Below, piece after piece: positions 30,851 to 42,164 of a stretch of 64,000 nucleotides of DNA. Numbering within the stretch: the stretch's first letter is position 1; every line of letters starts with the position of its first letter. Origin of the DNA: Chlorophyllum brunneum (Eukaryota; Basidiomycota; Agaricomycetes; Agaricales; Agaricaceae); contig OY756143.1 of NCBI GenBank assembly GCA_963576785.1, forward strand, positions 372,001 through 436,000. Direction: 5' to 3'. The notes under the pieces were generated by a model. The model had not been told where the DNA came from and made no database searches. It was given only the letters and a program-made list of their open reading frames with translations. Both the position numbers and the translations under genes were made by a program.

Positions 30851-31443
30851 GCTTACTCATCCTCAGAGATCTCAGATGATGATGATAGAGATTTGTCGGA
30901 ATGATGACAATGGTGGTAATGGAAGGATTGTATCCATAGGCTGATCGGGATCAGATGACAGGAATGACATTGATGTAGTTGGTTCTTTGGAGAGATAAGA
31001 CTTGGGTAACTCGACAAAGGCTCAAGTGGATTGCAATAGTGGGTGGGGAGAGTTGTCACTGTCACTACTGGGTACAATGGGTTTATCATCTGGTGATAGG
31101 TCCTTTGGTCACATCTCTATACAATAGATTCCATCAGCAATTTGTTGGTGAATGAGTGCTTCAAGCACTAGATTGCAAGTGTACATGTAAGAGTGGATGT
31201 ACTACATTGATTTTTCAGTAGTAGGTCATGCTTTCCAACTGTTATTCCAGGCACCATTGAGAACAACTCAATGGTACACAAGTAGAGTCCATCAGTGTCA
31301 CATACATGTAAGTATGGTGCATATTTCCAAGCAAGTCAGAGTAGAAAGTCAATGACAGTGTCATTGGATCATGGTGGCAGAATGAGTAGTATTACTTCTG
31401 GGAACTTGTCATAACCTCTGACATAGGTTCGAGGTTCAGACAT
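30851..31443 (-). pseudogene. Decayed ORF of unknown function (about 198 codons)
   Basis: One frame on - runs from ATG at 31443 (MSEPRTYVRGYDKFPEV) to TGA near 30851, interrupted by four stops (two TGA, two TAG) that look like C-to-T or G-to-A changes. Recognisable protein-like stretches are LAWKYAPYLHVCDTDGLYL, a His/Ser/Pro-rich part and an acidic end SSSSEISEDE. It does not match any LINE, copia or gypsy protein in this window. It could be a gag-like or accessory ORF of another element, or a host gene relic. Confidence 0.5.
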
Positions 31444-31450
31444 AACAAGT

Positions 31451-31904
31451 TCTATATAGAGTTCCTCATCCAGTTTTCTGTAGAGATAAGCACTTTTAAC
31501 ATCTAAACTGAGCATTTCCCAATTGTTGAGGGCAGCAACTGCAAATATGAGTCATGCTGTCTCATAATGGACTACTGGTGAAAATAGTTCATTGTAATCA
31601 ATCCTCTCTATCTGAGAGAATCCTTTTGCTATTAGTCAAGCATGGTATCAACCATCTGACTTGGGTGTAAAGACCTATCTATTTTTGACCACTTTTTTTC
31701 CAGGCAGAAGTTTAGCTAAGTCATAAACATGTCTTTCTTTGAACGAATTTAACTCTTCTAAGCATGCTTTCCACCATTTAGATTTTTCTTCTGGTAGTAG
31801 TTGATCTAGATCTTTGAAAGAAATAGGAACTAATGGGGATTCACCTTTTTGAGTGCACAGGTAATCAATCATCCTTACTTTTCCTTCTCTGCATAAGTCT
31901 TCTA
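31451..31904 (-). pseudogene. Copia-1 reverse transcriptase fragment
   Basis: Matches Copia-2 bases 55395-55848. Read on -: YLCTQKGESPLVPISF, LDQLLPEEKSKWWKACLEELNSFKERHVYDLAKL, then the start of RT ending at the LFSPVV / DVKSAYLYRKLDEEL region. Many CpG of Copia-2 are TG/CA here. The element is broken at about 31451; its RT catalytic part, RNase H and 3' LTR are absent. The 14 bases 31891-31904 are the target duplication of LINE K. Confidence 0.85.
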
Positions 31905-32366
31905 TTTTTTTTTTTTTTATTTTTAAAAATCATCAATTTATATAGCAGCACCCGATTGCAGTCTGTGTGTACATACATACAAAGGCAGAACATACAGAAT
32001 GTTTGGAGCAAGGAAAGTAAACTACAAGTGAACTAATCCTATCAGACTCAGTGACATCTAGCACATATACTAGAGAGATGTTTGATACCTAAGCTGAATA
32101 GCAAAGAGAGAGAAAGATGGGAAGGTGGATAAGAGAGAGTGAAAGAGAGAGAATGATAGAAAGGAAACTATCTACTTGCAAACACAAGGGGGAACAGCAA
32201 ACGGTACTAGCATGTGGAGGGGCATAGCCCAGGCACCATGGGAATGATGGACATTGAATGAAAACTATCATAAAATAGTAGACAAGCGGGAATGGGAGAG
32301 ATAGAGAAATGAACAGTGAAATCCATAACCAGGAGAGCACAAGAAAAAGAAAAAGAAAGAAAGGAC

Positions 32367-35300
32367 TCACGCAGGTGCAGACACAAACCTCAGAAGAACT
32401 TGACAATGATGCAATAGGGGTATTGAACCAGCATGAATACAAGGGCAATCAGGTTCCAGAGAGAAGTTGAACATGGAAGGATTGCAATGCAAGAAGTTGA
32501 CCAGCTTTTTGATTGTGTCGATGCTGAAGTAGTGATCAAAGTGTTGGCACTGGTAAAGGATGTGCGAGCTGGTCTGGACCAGTTGGTTGCTGCAGTGGTG
32601 GCATGATAGATCCTCGTTCGGGAAGAACCTGAGACAGTACTCTCCAATCGGGGCATGGTATAATATGGTGCAACAGGCTCTTGTGTAGAGCTGGGGCTGG
32701 TAACTGCATTCTCATATCCCAGGACTGGAGTTGATGTGCGATAGTAGGGCAAAGGCCCCATTCACTCACACCAAAAGGTGAAGGAAGGAGCTACTGCTGT
32801 ATTTCTTGAACCTGAACATGGCTTGCCAAGTGTGGATGGCATGTTTGGCAGACTTTTTACATAGGAAGTTGAGGGAGTTGGGTACCTGGTGGTTTTGGCT
32901 TTGGTTAGGCCAGACAACCATCTGTATCCAGTCATGAGTGGCTTGTTGAATCCCATATTTACATTTGGACAGAGTGTGGTAGAAGGAAAGGCAGTGTCAG
33001 TTGGACTTGTTGAACCAAGCCAGAAGCACCTTCGAGGTGAGGATGGACTGTTGCTGACAGGAGTGTGGTGAGCAGTTGAGGAGAAGCTTGGAGGCCATGA
33101 GCGAGTTGGTGAACACATGGATATGCTCAACTTCTTCATAATTGGCCATGGTGAGAACCTTGGTGATACCTAGGTATTGTGCAACGAGTTCAGTATCAGT
33201 GGGTGTGGTTCCTCTGAGTCTCTTCATAACAGAACTTCCTCTGTCCAAATATCTAATGGTAGCAGCAGCCATGTGTTGGCTGGTGAGCAGGTTGGGGTTG
33301 GAGTGGACTAAGCCATCCATGCCTATGATAATGGATTTGTGGTCCATCATTGCATTCATTGTTACATCATCCCAAAGTGTCTTCAAGAGGTGGGGGTTGT
33401 CCCAGTTGAATCCTATAAAAGATACATTAGTGGAGAAGTGGTCAAGTAACCTACATCCAGGCCAGAGAATCTTAGAAATAGAGTTGAAAGATTCTACATA
33501 ATGAGTCTCGGAGGTAGGGCAGAAAGTGTCCATCACAGCTCCAAGCATCTTCTTCTTCTGAATCTCCATGAAATTCTTGATGTGAAGTCGATGAGAGGAA
33601 GAGTGGTATTCTCTCGTCAATCTTGCCAGTGTGTGTTTATCGTCCAAAGTGTGAATCCTTGACATTTGTCATTCAGCCAACTTGCAGAGATGTAGTTTAA
33701 TGGGCATGAGCCCTGTGAGGAACTCAACGCCACCAGTGGGAGAAGTATGGAATGCCCCAGTGATCCAGAGGGCCACTCGACATTGTATTTTGTTGAGGAT
33801 TTCACAAGTACCCTTAGTGCGGGATCAATCGTGAAACCAAAGTTGGTACCTGTATGTTGCCACTGGGACAACACACAATTGGTATAAAAGTCTCTTGTTG
33901 CAGGGGAATAAGCCATGTACAGAGTTGCCAAGCATCTTCATTGCCTTGATTGATGAAATGGCTTTGGCAGAGTAATAGCAGACATGTTCTTTGAATGATA
34001 GCATCCTGTCAAAGTAGAAACTGAGGTACCACCAGTGGGTCTTTGGCTTGAAAGGGGTACAACCTGTGAAGGGGGGGGAGCCCAAGTCAATGAAGGGATT
34101 GGAGTCCTGCCATCCATGTATGAAGTGGGAGACTTTGGACTTGTTGTGTTTGATAACTAGACCAAATTCATTCATAAGATGCTCCATCTCATGATACATG
34201 TGTTGGAGGGTCTCGATATTGTTTTCAAGGGAAGGGAACTGGGTGATGAGGGTACTATCATCTACATAGGATAAGACATTGAAGTCCCACTTATCGCAGT
34301 GTTCCTATATGCGAATGTCGAAGATCTGGAGGAGAGGAGCCAGATAGAGGGCTGAGAGGATAGGACTAAGGACTGAGCCCTGTCCTACCCCCACCACTGT
34401 GCTGAACTCAGGAGAGGTTTCATTGTTCCACAAATAGGTAGTGCATCAATCTTTCAGAAAGTTGTTAAAGAACACCGTGATTTGGGAGGGAAAACCTTGC
34501 TGTGTTAGGATGTCGGTGAGGAGTTCATGATTGAGGGAAGGGAAGAATTGGGCAACATCGAATGCTAATATCAACATCTTTTTCTTCTTTATCCAGGCTC
34601 CCTAAATGATGTGGGTGAGGAAAAGGCCTGTATCTTCTGTAGACCTTTGCCTGATTGCACCTAGTTGATGTGGGTGGAGGACTTTAAACTTCACCACCTT
34701 GAATTGTAGTCGCTTTGCTAACATCTTTTCTATGAGTTTGCCAAGTATGTTGAGGAGAACAATAGAGTGGAAGGCCTTTGGGGTAGAATAGTCAGGTTTA
34801 TTGGGCTTGGGAATGATGACCAACATTGATTGTTTGAAGTGCAATGGCCAGTGTCTGAGTGAGAGGCATGCACAACTAATACACAGGATAAGGTTGGCGC
34901 AGATATCATCTGAGGCGATTTCCTTAAGATGGGACCATGAGAGATGATCCAGACTGGGGACAGAAGAATTTGAGGTATTCTTAAGTGACTCCATCATCTC
35001 TAAGAAAGAGAAATCTACCCAAGTCCTATTTTTTAGCCCAACCGGCAGTGGCATTTCATTAAGAATGTCAGCATTGACTGGTCGGTCTTGTACAGAGTTA
35101 TAGTGGTGGTCAAGGGCAGTCTACAGACTGTCTGTCATGAGGCAAGGCCATCCATTATGACGAATGGCTTTGGAGGCAGGGAGAGATTGGCCTTTGGTCC
35201 AAGGCATGAGGTCCCATGGCCATTGGTTCTCGACTGAGATTTCTTGTATCTTTTTGTCGAAGTATTTCCTTTTCATGGTCTGCATTGTCTTACAAAAAGC

Positions 35301-36362
35301 ATTCCATCTGTGTTTGTTCTTTCAGTCTGTATGGTGATCCACTAGAGCCCTCGAGCATTCCTCGTTCTACTAGGACTTGGACCTAGTGGTGATCTTGACC
35401 TTCTTGTTCTTGTTGATTATCCCTTCCATAATATCAGTCAGGAATTTGGTCTCCTCCTCAGAGCCTTTGGGAACCATCATTCTTTCTATGATGATATCCA
35501 TTTGAGGAATTGGGACTTGAATAAGGAGGGGGGCATGGTCTGAGTTGTACCAATTGCTGTCCTGGATGACGTGAGTGGGGATATGCAGAAGTGTTCCCAA
35601 GGTGAAGAGAAGGTCAATGACCATGTCTGGAAGGTTGGGGTTAGAAGTGTAATATGTGGGTTTGGTAACAGATGGAATTAATCTCTCTAAATTGAGAGCC
35701 TCAGTAACCATGAGTAGATGGTCCGCACTTGCAGGATGTTGATCCATTGAAGGGTCCCATCTATCAGAACAGATGTTGATGTTGCCACCCATCAGAAGGA
35801 TGGGTGGGAGGTCGAATAGTTGTTCCTCGAGGAAGTAGAGTGCAGTGTTCTGGCTATTGTTGTAAACATTCAACAATAGAAGTTCTTCACCTCCAGCATA
35901 TAATGAAATACACATGAGGTCTCAATGGTTAACAATGTCCCTTCTAATGGAAGGTCGGAGTCACTTGAGTCACTTATGTGCAAATGTGAGGACATGTGGG
36001 AGGGATTAATGGTTCACGTCAACTGCCCTTCTAGGCCCATCAAGCCAAGGTCAAAGTTGATGTGGGATTTGCTGGCATCCAACTTGGAGGACTTCTTTGG
36101 CTACAAATGGATAGGCAATAAGGGTCTAGTCTGGATGGATTGGGCCCCCTACCAAGGGCGATCTGTCATTAGAGATGGGAGAGGGAATGTCATGGAGATA
36201 TCTCCATGGGGGTTCTTGAATGAGAAGGAGGTCAATACCACCTCTACGTGTGAGGACTGTCTCCATCACTCCATATGATCTTCCAATATTGTGAGAGCAG
36301 ACTTTTAGCTCACTCAATAATGAGCGAGGGAGTCTGTCTTGGTTGTTGGGTATGTTATTCAT
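32367..36362 (-). pseudogene. LINE K ORF2: endonuclease / RT / RNase H
   Basis: ATG at 36362 (MNNIPNNQDRLPRSLL) overlaps the ORF1 stop as ATGA. Endonuclease motifs IQEPPW (about 36215), GGNIN (about 35795; D replaced by N) and SDHAP (about 35545); RT LAFDVAQ, GVGQGSVLSPI (about 34390) and YVDDSTL (about 34265); RNase H IIGMDGLVH and FTNSLMAS (catalytic D changed to N, about 33115); C-terminal CHHC knuckle (about 32600). Stops and at least two frame changes (near 33930 and 32770). Non-functional. Confidence 0.9.
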
Positions 36363-36920
36363 TGAGGGGGGGTCATTTGGCTTTGATCAGCCAGGGAAGA
36401 GGAGAAGAGGGGGAGGGGAACTCCTCTGTTGGCTCTAAGTTCAAGCATCTTGTTGGTGTGCCAGTCATAGTTGAATTGATGCCTCTAGAACTGACATTTT
36501 CAGTCTGAGGCAAGGTGGTCTTTGCCACAGTTGGAGCACATCACCTTGTGGGGACAGAGTTCCCCTCGGGAGGTGGTGGCAGTGGGAGGGTTTGCCTTCT
36601 CATTGCCTTTGCAGCAAAATGCAAAAGTGCTATGGTTATTGGTGGAGTGAGGACCTTTGCAGTGAGCACAGGTGAATAATCTTGCATGGCATCATAATAG
36701 GGGGTGGCCCCATCTGCAGCACTTGGCACAGAACAGGACACCAGGTTTGGTATTGGCTCTCCTGATGTGGAAAAGACCTCCATAAATGTTGAGGAACTTG
36801 TCCTTGATCTTTGCAATGTTGGAGCCCACCTTAGAGTCCCAAATCTCAAACCACACCATGTAGGTGTCAGAGTGCTTAGAATTGTGACACACATGTGGTT
36901 GCATGGCATATTGTATGGTA

Positions 36921-36922
<2 letters not shown>
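36360..36922 (-). pseudogene. LINE K ORF1, C-terminal part
   Basis: Resumes ORF1 after the LINE J insertion: DTIQYAMQPHVCHN, WFEIWDSKVGSNIAKIKDKF, CAKCCRWGHPLLC-type knuckle (about 36735), CKGPHST and CSNCGKDHLAS knuckles (about 36640 and 36535). Broken by stops. Ends overlapping the ORF2 start. Confidence 0.82.
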
Positions 36923-36951
<29 letters not shown>

Positions 36952-38627
36952 TCAACAATTTATATAGCGGTGCTCGAATGCAGTCTGCGTGTACATACAT
37001 ACAAAGGTAGAATGTACAGAATGTTCAGAGTGAGGAAAGTAAATTATACATAAACTAACCCCACGAGACTCGACGCTGTCTAGCGCGTACACTAGAGAGA
37101 TGTTTGGTACCTATGTTGATCAGTGAGGAAAGGAAAAGAGAAATTCGGAAAGAGAGAGAGTGAGAGAGAGAAATTGATAGAAAGAAACTACCGACTCGCA
37201 ATCACAAGGGGGAACAACAAATGGTACTAGTGTGTGGGAGGGCATTTGCCCAGACATCACGGAAGAAATGGATTTTGAATGAAAACTATATATAAAATAG
37301 TAGATGAGCGAGGAATGGAAAGATAGAGAAATGAATTTTGAAGTCCATAACTGGGAGAGCATAAGAAAAAAGAGAAAAAGAAAAGGATTTATGCAGGTGC
37401 AGACCCAAACCTCCTTTGGACTTGATGACGATGTAATGGGGGTATTGACCTGGCATGGATACAAGGGCGGTCAGGTTCTGGAGGGAAGCTGAATGCGGTA
37501 GGGTTACAACACAAGAAATTGACAAAAGTCTTGATGGTGTTGACGCCAAAGTGATGATCGAAGCTGTTGCAACGATAGAGGATATGTGACCTAGTCTGTA
37601 CTATTTGATTGCTATAGTGGTGGCATGATAGGTCCTCGTTGGGGAAGAATCGAAGTCGATACTCCCCAATCGGGGCATAGCATAGGATGGCGTGACACGC
37701 TCTTGCGAAGAGCTGAGGCTGGTGTCCACATTCTCGTATCCAGGGACTGGACTTGATGTGCGACGGTAGAACAGAGGCTCTATTCGCTTGCACCGGGAGG
37801 TGAAGGAAGGAGCTACCGCTGTATTTCTTGAATCCGAACATGGCCTGCCATGTATGGATCACTCGTTCGGTGGACTTCTTGTGCAGGAAGTCTGTGGAGT
37901 TAGGGACCCGGTGATTTTGACCCCGGTTAGGCCAGGCGACTGTCTGAATCCAATCATGCATGGCTTTTTGTATACTGTATTTGCACTTCGATGGCATGTG
38001 ATAGAATGAAAGGCGGTGTTGGTCCAACTTGCAGAACCAAGTCATAAGCGCCTTCGATGTGAGGATGGATTGTTGCTGGCAGGAGTGCGGCGAGCAATCA
38101 AGTAGGAGCCAAGAGGCTGTGAGGGAGTCGGTGAACACGTGAATGTGTTTGACCTGGTCATATTCTGTGGTTGTGAGTACCTTGGTAATTCCTAAGTACT
38201 GTGTGACCAGTTCAGTATCTGCCGACGTAGTTCCTCCGAGCCTCTTCATGATAGAGCTCCTGCCATCTAGGTGTTGAATAGTGGCTGCTGCCGTGAACTG
38301 GCTGGCAAGCGAGTTGGGGTTGGGGTGGACCAAGCCGTCCGTGCCAATAATAATGGACTTGTTGTCTGTCGTCACGTTAGTCGTAACATCGTCCCAAAGT
38401 GTCTTTGAGAGGTGAGGGCTGTTCCAGTTAAATCCTATGAAAGATACATTAGTAGAGAAATGGTCAAGTAACCTATGTCCGGGCCAGAGAGATTTAGAGA
38501 CGGAGTTAAAATGTTCTATATACCGAGTCTCGGGGGTGGGGTGCGAAATATCCATCACAGCTCCAAGTGTCTTCTTCTTCTGAATCTCCGTGAAATTCTT
38601 GATGTGAAGGCGATGTGGGGAAGAATA
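36923..38627 (-). mobile_element. LINE J: 5'-truncated LINE inside LINE K
   Basis: 1,705 bp with a 28-base poly(A) (36923-36950 on -). TSD ATTGTATGGTATC at 36910-36922 and 38628-38640, perfect over 13 bp, dividing the HSDTIQ codons of LINE K ORF1. Only the end of ORF2 and the 3' UTR are present, as usual when target-primed reverse transcription stops early. Confidence 0.94.
37389..38627 (-). pseudogene. LINE J ORF2 C-terminal fragment (RNase H), unbroken
   Basis: About 413 codons without a stop: SPHRLHIKNF, IIGTDGLVHPNPNSLASQ (RNase H first Asp), TDTELVAQYLGI (RNase H Glu), FTDSLTASW, HAMHDWIQTVAWPNRG, C-terminal CHHYSNQ...HILYRC, ending FGSAPA with TAA. It lacks endonuclease and RT, so it is a relic, but its undamaged frame shows it is younger than its host LINE K. 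Confidence 0.9.
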
Positions 38628-40275
38628 ATTGTATGGTATCTGAATGGATGGAATTGTGGATGCTGTTGACCACATTGGTCTTGGTGAGGATGGCTCCTCG
38701 GGGGGTGATATAGTTCATGTCCATGACTTTCACGAACAATTTGGATTGAGAGAGTGATGCTTTACCTGTCGTGATTCCTCCAAACTTCTCCTTGAGCCAT
38801 GCTTTGATCACATTTAGCTCGGTGGGGTTCAACACCTCTGAGGTATGGACCATAAGGCCCAGCTTACCCTACAAGGCAGCAATAACCCTAGTCTTGGACT
38901 TCTCAGCAATGAGGCAGACATTGAGAGAGTCAATTATGGCTCCAAAGTTGGTGACATTGGGACCAGTGAGGAGGGGAATAATGACCTGCTTATGTGAGGG
39001 GCCATTGAGAGTGGAGCAAACTACACTAGCCTTCTTGACGGGTTTCTTGTTCACAAGGGAGGGAGTGGAGAAGGCAGCATCATATATTGCTACAACCCTC
39101 TTGTGGGATAGTTCTGGGAATTTGCTTGCAAACTCCAAGAGCTTGAGCAGGTCTCAATAGGTAAAAGTAGGAGCAGTGCCCTTGCTGGCCTTAGTGACTG
39201 CCATGACATAGGAGGCCTTGGGGGGGTTAGGTACTGGAGCAGGGCCTTTGAATGCCATAGTGGGTACGGATTTCTGTGGCGCAGTTAGCTTCTCTTCAGG
39301 TACAGGTTTAGTCATTCCTTTTAAACTAGCAGCATTACTCCTCGGCTTCTGGGCCCTGTGCTTCTTAGTGTATGTGATGGCCTTGAACTCCACCTTGGTG
39401 ATCATCTGAATATCATCATTGGATGTACCTGAATGAGTGACTTTATTATCACCAGAGATACCCAGAGTAACAATCTGTTCAATGACCTCCATACAGATAT
39501 CATCTTTTTCCCTCGAGGTTGAGGGTTTGGGGTTAGGGGTGGGGGCCTTGGGGTTAGGAGCCAGGTTGGAGGCTGCATGGCCTGTGTGGCAAAGGGGAGG
39601 GTTGTCTGGTTGAGGAGTTTTGTCAGCTCAGACAACAATTTTTCCAAAGTTTACCCCCAGCCACCCATGGAGGTCATTCTTCTGTTTGTCAACAGCAACT
39701 TTGAGCCATCCTGCTTTCATCAAAGTTCCCATAAGCTCAGAAAATGCCTGACCAAAAGCCAGACCCTTGTCACCACTCATATTGTAAGTACTGCAGGCTT
39801 TAATCCATTCAGAGATCTTACTGACCTCCTTTACAGCATCATCATAAAATTCCTCTGGCCCACACTTGTGCTCCGAAGTGTTATCTTCCTCAACTTTGGC
39901 TTCCAGCTCCTCTTTGACCTGGTTGGCCCAGTCCTTGTCACCAGAGAAGTAGTGATCTCCCTTAGAGCAAACTCGTTTCAATGCTCTGTGAGCAGTCTTT
40001 TCTGCATTATCAGAGGAGGATTTGGTGGATCCCAGGGGGGTGGACGGTCTTCTGCTGAGGACTGACAGGGGAATGGTTTGACTATAGGCCTGATCGGTCA
40101 GGATCACAGGCTGTGAGTAGGTAGGCATCCTAGGAAATAGGATACTAGGAGGGGGCAGAGCTGGGGAGGCCGCAAAGATGGAGGGAGTGAGAACACATGT
40201 TGTGTTCCTGAAGACTTTCCCATCACCATCAGGTGTAGTCTCTCTCAGAGAGAGATCGGAATGTAGAGTAGGCAT
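38628..40275 (-). pseudogene. LINE K ORF1, N-terminal and middle part
   Basis: ATG at 40275 (MPTLHSDLSLRETTPDGD). Segments as in C and D: KDWANQVKEELE, GLAFGQAFSELMGTLMKAGWLKVAVDKQKNDLHGWLGVNF, TLGISGDNK...DDIQMI, Pro/Lys-rich linker, FASKFPELSHKRVVAIYDAAFSTPS, NKKPVKK, VIIPLLTGPNVTNFGAIIDSL, VHTSEVLNPTELNVIKAWLKEKFGGIT, HSDTIQ. Frame changes near 39640, 39150 and 38870. Continues at 36922. Confidence 0.85.
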
Positions 40276-40361
40276 AGAATATCACTTTGTACTATAGACT
40301 TGTACCATAGTATCAAATTTGCAAACACGATGGTGATAGTACAAGTCAAAGAAGGGATGTT
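40276..40361 (-). other. LINE K 5' UTR
   Basis: Sense begins AACATCCCTTCTTTGACTTG at the TSD and runs to the ORF1 start. TATAGTACAAAGTG-like sequence lies just before the ATG, as in C and D. Confidence 0.8.
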
Positions 40362-41690
40362 GCATAAGTCTTCTATTGTAGAAGCTTTGTACTGAGAACG
40401 TTTATCGATTATCCCAGGTCTAGGAGCCTCTGATCAAATTTGTCTAACAAGTCTACTTATAGAACTCATTAGTTTTGATTTAGGAGGTTCATATCTCTCA
40501 TAGTTCTGGAGAATTTTGGTCGGGTATTTCGTAGCATAGAAGTTTCCTGGACATTTAGGTACTCTTCCAGTTCTTTGTGGTCTCTGAGGTATTACAGGAA
40601 CCAGTATTCAATCCAAGTTACCTCGTGGTACAGAAGGACCAGCATCCTGATCATCTTTGACAGGGGAATAGGGTATGAATGGTTGTACATCTGGATCATC
40701 TCTATGAGAAGGCAGATGGTTCGAACCTTCAGGGTGATTAGGTGGATCAGCATATGATAACCCATCACTGTCATTCTTTTCTAGTGTTTGTGCTTCTCTT
40801 GGTGGAAAGAAAATATTTTGCACAACACTATCCCACTCCTCCTGAACATCTGTATCAATATTTGTTGCTTTTTTCTTTCCTTTATTTTTATCAGGTTCAG
40901 AGAAAGGAGTTGGAATATGTCGATGAACAGATCTATAAGTCCTATCCTCTGGAGAACTATTGGCAGAAGTTTGGGAAATAGGACTTGGTGGTCTATTTAA
41001 AGATAGACTAGTAGAAGGATCTGGTACATAGAAGATAATTACTTCTGAAGGTGTACTTTGAGAAGTAGAAGATAATGGCTGGTTTATCCATTCTTCTTGC
41101 TTCTTCCCAATACATTTAGGGAAGTGTTCTTCGCTGAATACAGCTATTGGTGATGTATAGATTACATTTCCATTTAGGTGCCTCATGAAACAGTAGTTCT
41201 TCCTATCTGATGTCCAACCAAGGAAGATCATGAGTTCTGACTTCACTGTCAGTTTACTGTCTCTTATCTCTTTTGGGAGAAAGACATAAGCACTGTAGCC
41301 AAAGACTCTCTCTTTGGAAATGTCTGGAATCTTCAGATTCAACACTTTATATGGTGTTTTCCGCATGAGACATGATACTGGAGTTTTATTATGGATATTA
41401 TTGCATAATCTATAGAAAATTCCCACTAACTGTCAGGAATACAAGCATGATGCCTCATGGCTTCTGCTTTATCCATCAAAGTTCAGTTCAAGTGTTCAGC
41501 TCAGCCATATTGTTGGTGTATATGAGGAGCACTAGTCTTATTTATAACCTCTAATGAGTGCAAATGAGATTGCAACTTGTCAGTTGCATACTCTCCTCCT
41601 CTATCAGTACAGAGATATTTTAATTTAGTCTCATATTGAGTCTGAATTAAGGCAATGAAATTTTTCATTTCTTCTGCTGCTTCTGACTTC
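40362..41690 (-). pseudogene. Copia-1 integrase C-terminal region and linker
   Basis: Matches Copia-2 bases 55835-57163. Read on -: NKTPVSCLMRKTPYKVLN, FGYSAYVFLPKEIRD, FLGWTSDRKNYCFMRHLNG (integrase C-terminal GKGY-like region), then a long acidic/proline linker (PPREAQTLEKNDSDGLSYADPP) toward RT. Stops and a lost base near 41400. Bases 41677-41690 are the LINE E target duplication. Confidence 0.85.
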
Positions 41691-42164
41691 TTTTTTTTTT
41701 TTTTTTTTTTAAATCAACAATTTATATAGCAGTGCTCGAATGCAGTCCGTGTGTACATACATACAAAGGCAGAACATACAGAATGTTTGGAGAAGGGAAG
41801 GTAAACTACAAGTAAACTAACTCCACGAGACTCGTTGTCATCTAGTGCGTACACTAGAGAGATGTTTGGTACCTACAATGTTCAGCGGAAAAAGGAAAGG
41901 AGAGGAACTCGGAAAGAAAGAGAGTGAGAGAGAGAAATCGATAGAAAAGAAACTATCTACTCGCAATCACAAGGGGGAACATCAAACGGTACATAGCATG
42001 TGGGCAGGTATTTACCCGGGCACCATGGAAGGGATGGAAGTTGAATGAAAACTATATAAAATAGTAGACGAGCGAGGAAAGGGGAGATAGAGAAATGAAT
42101 TGGAAATACATAACCAGGAGAGCAAAAGAAAAAAAAAAAAGGGGGAAAAGAAAAGAAAAGGATC

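Larger units (their letters stand above)
31905..40361 (-). mobile_element. LINE K: full-length LINE inserted in Copia-1
   Basis: Flanked by GCATAAGTCTTCTA (31891-31904 and 40362-40375), a perfect 14-bp duplication of copia sequence. The poly(A) tail is at 31905-31920 on - and the 5' end at 40361 (ATCCCTTCTTTGACTTGT on the sense strand). Without the nested LINE J it is about 6.74 kb, which fixes the full length of this LINE family: 5' UTR about 90 bases, ORF1, ORF2, 3' UTR. Confidence 0.93.

Noticed and set aside
32100..32160. GA/CT microsatellite-like runs
   Set aside because: Part of the conserved LINE 3' UTR, present at the same place in every copy.
36923..36950. Poly(T) tracts (also 31905, 41691, 53382) as Pol III terminators
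   Set aside because: They are LINE poly(A) tails read on the opposite strand, each at an insertion boundary.
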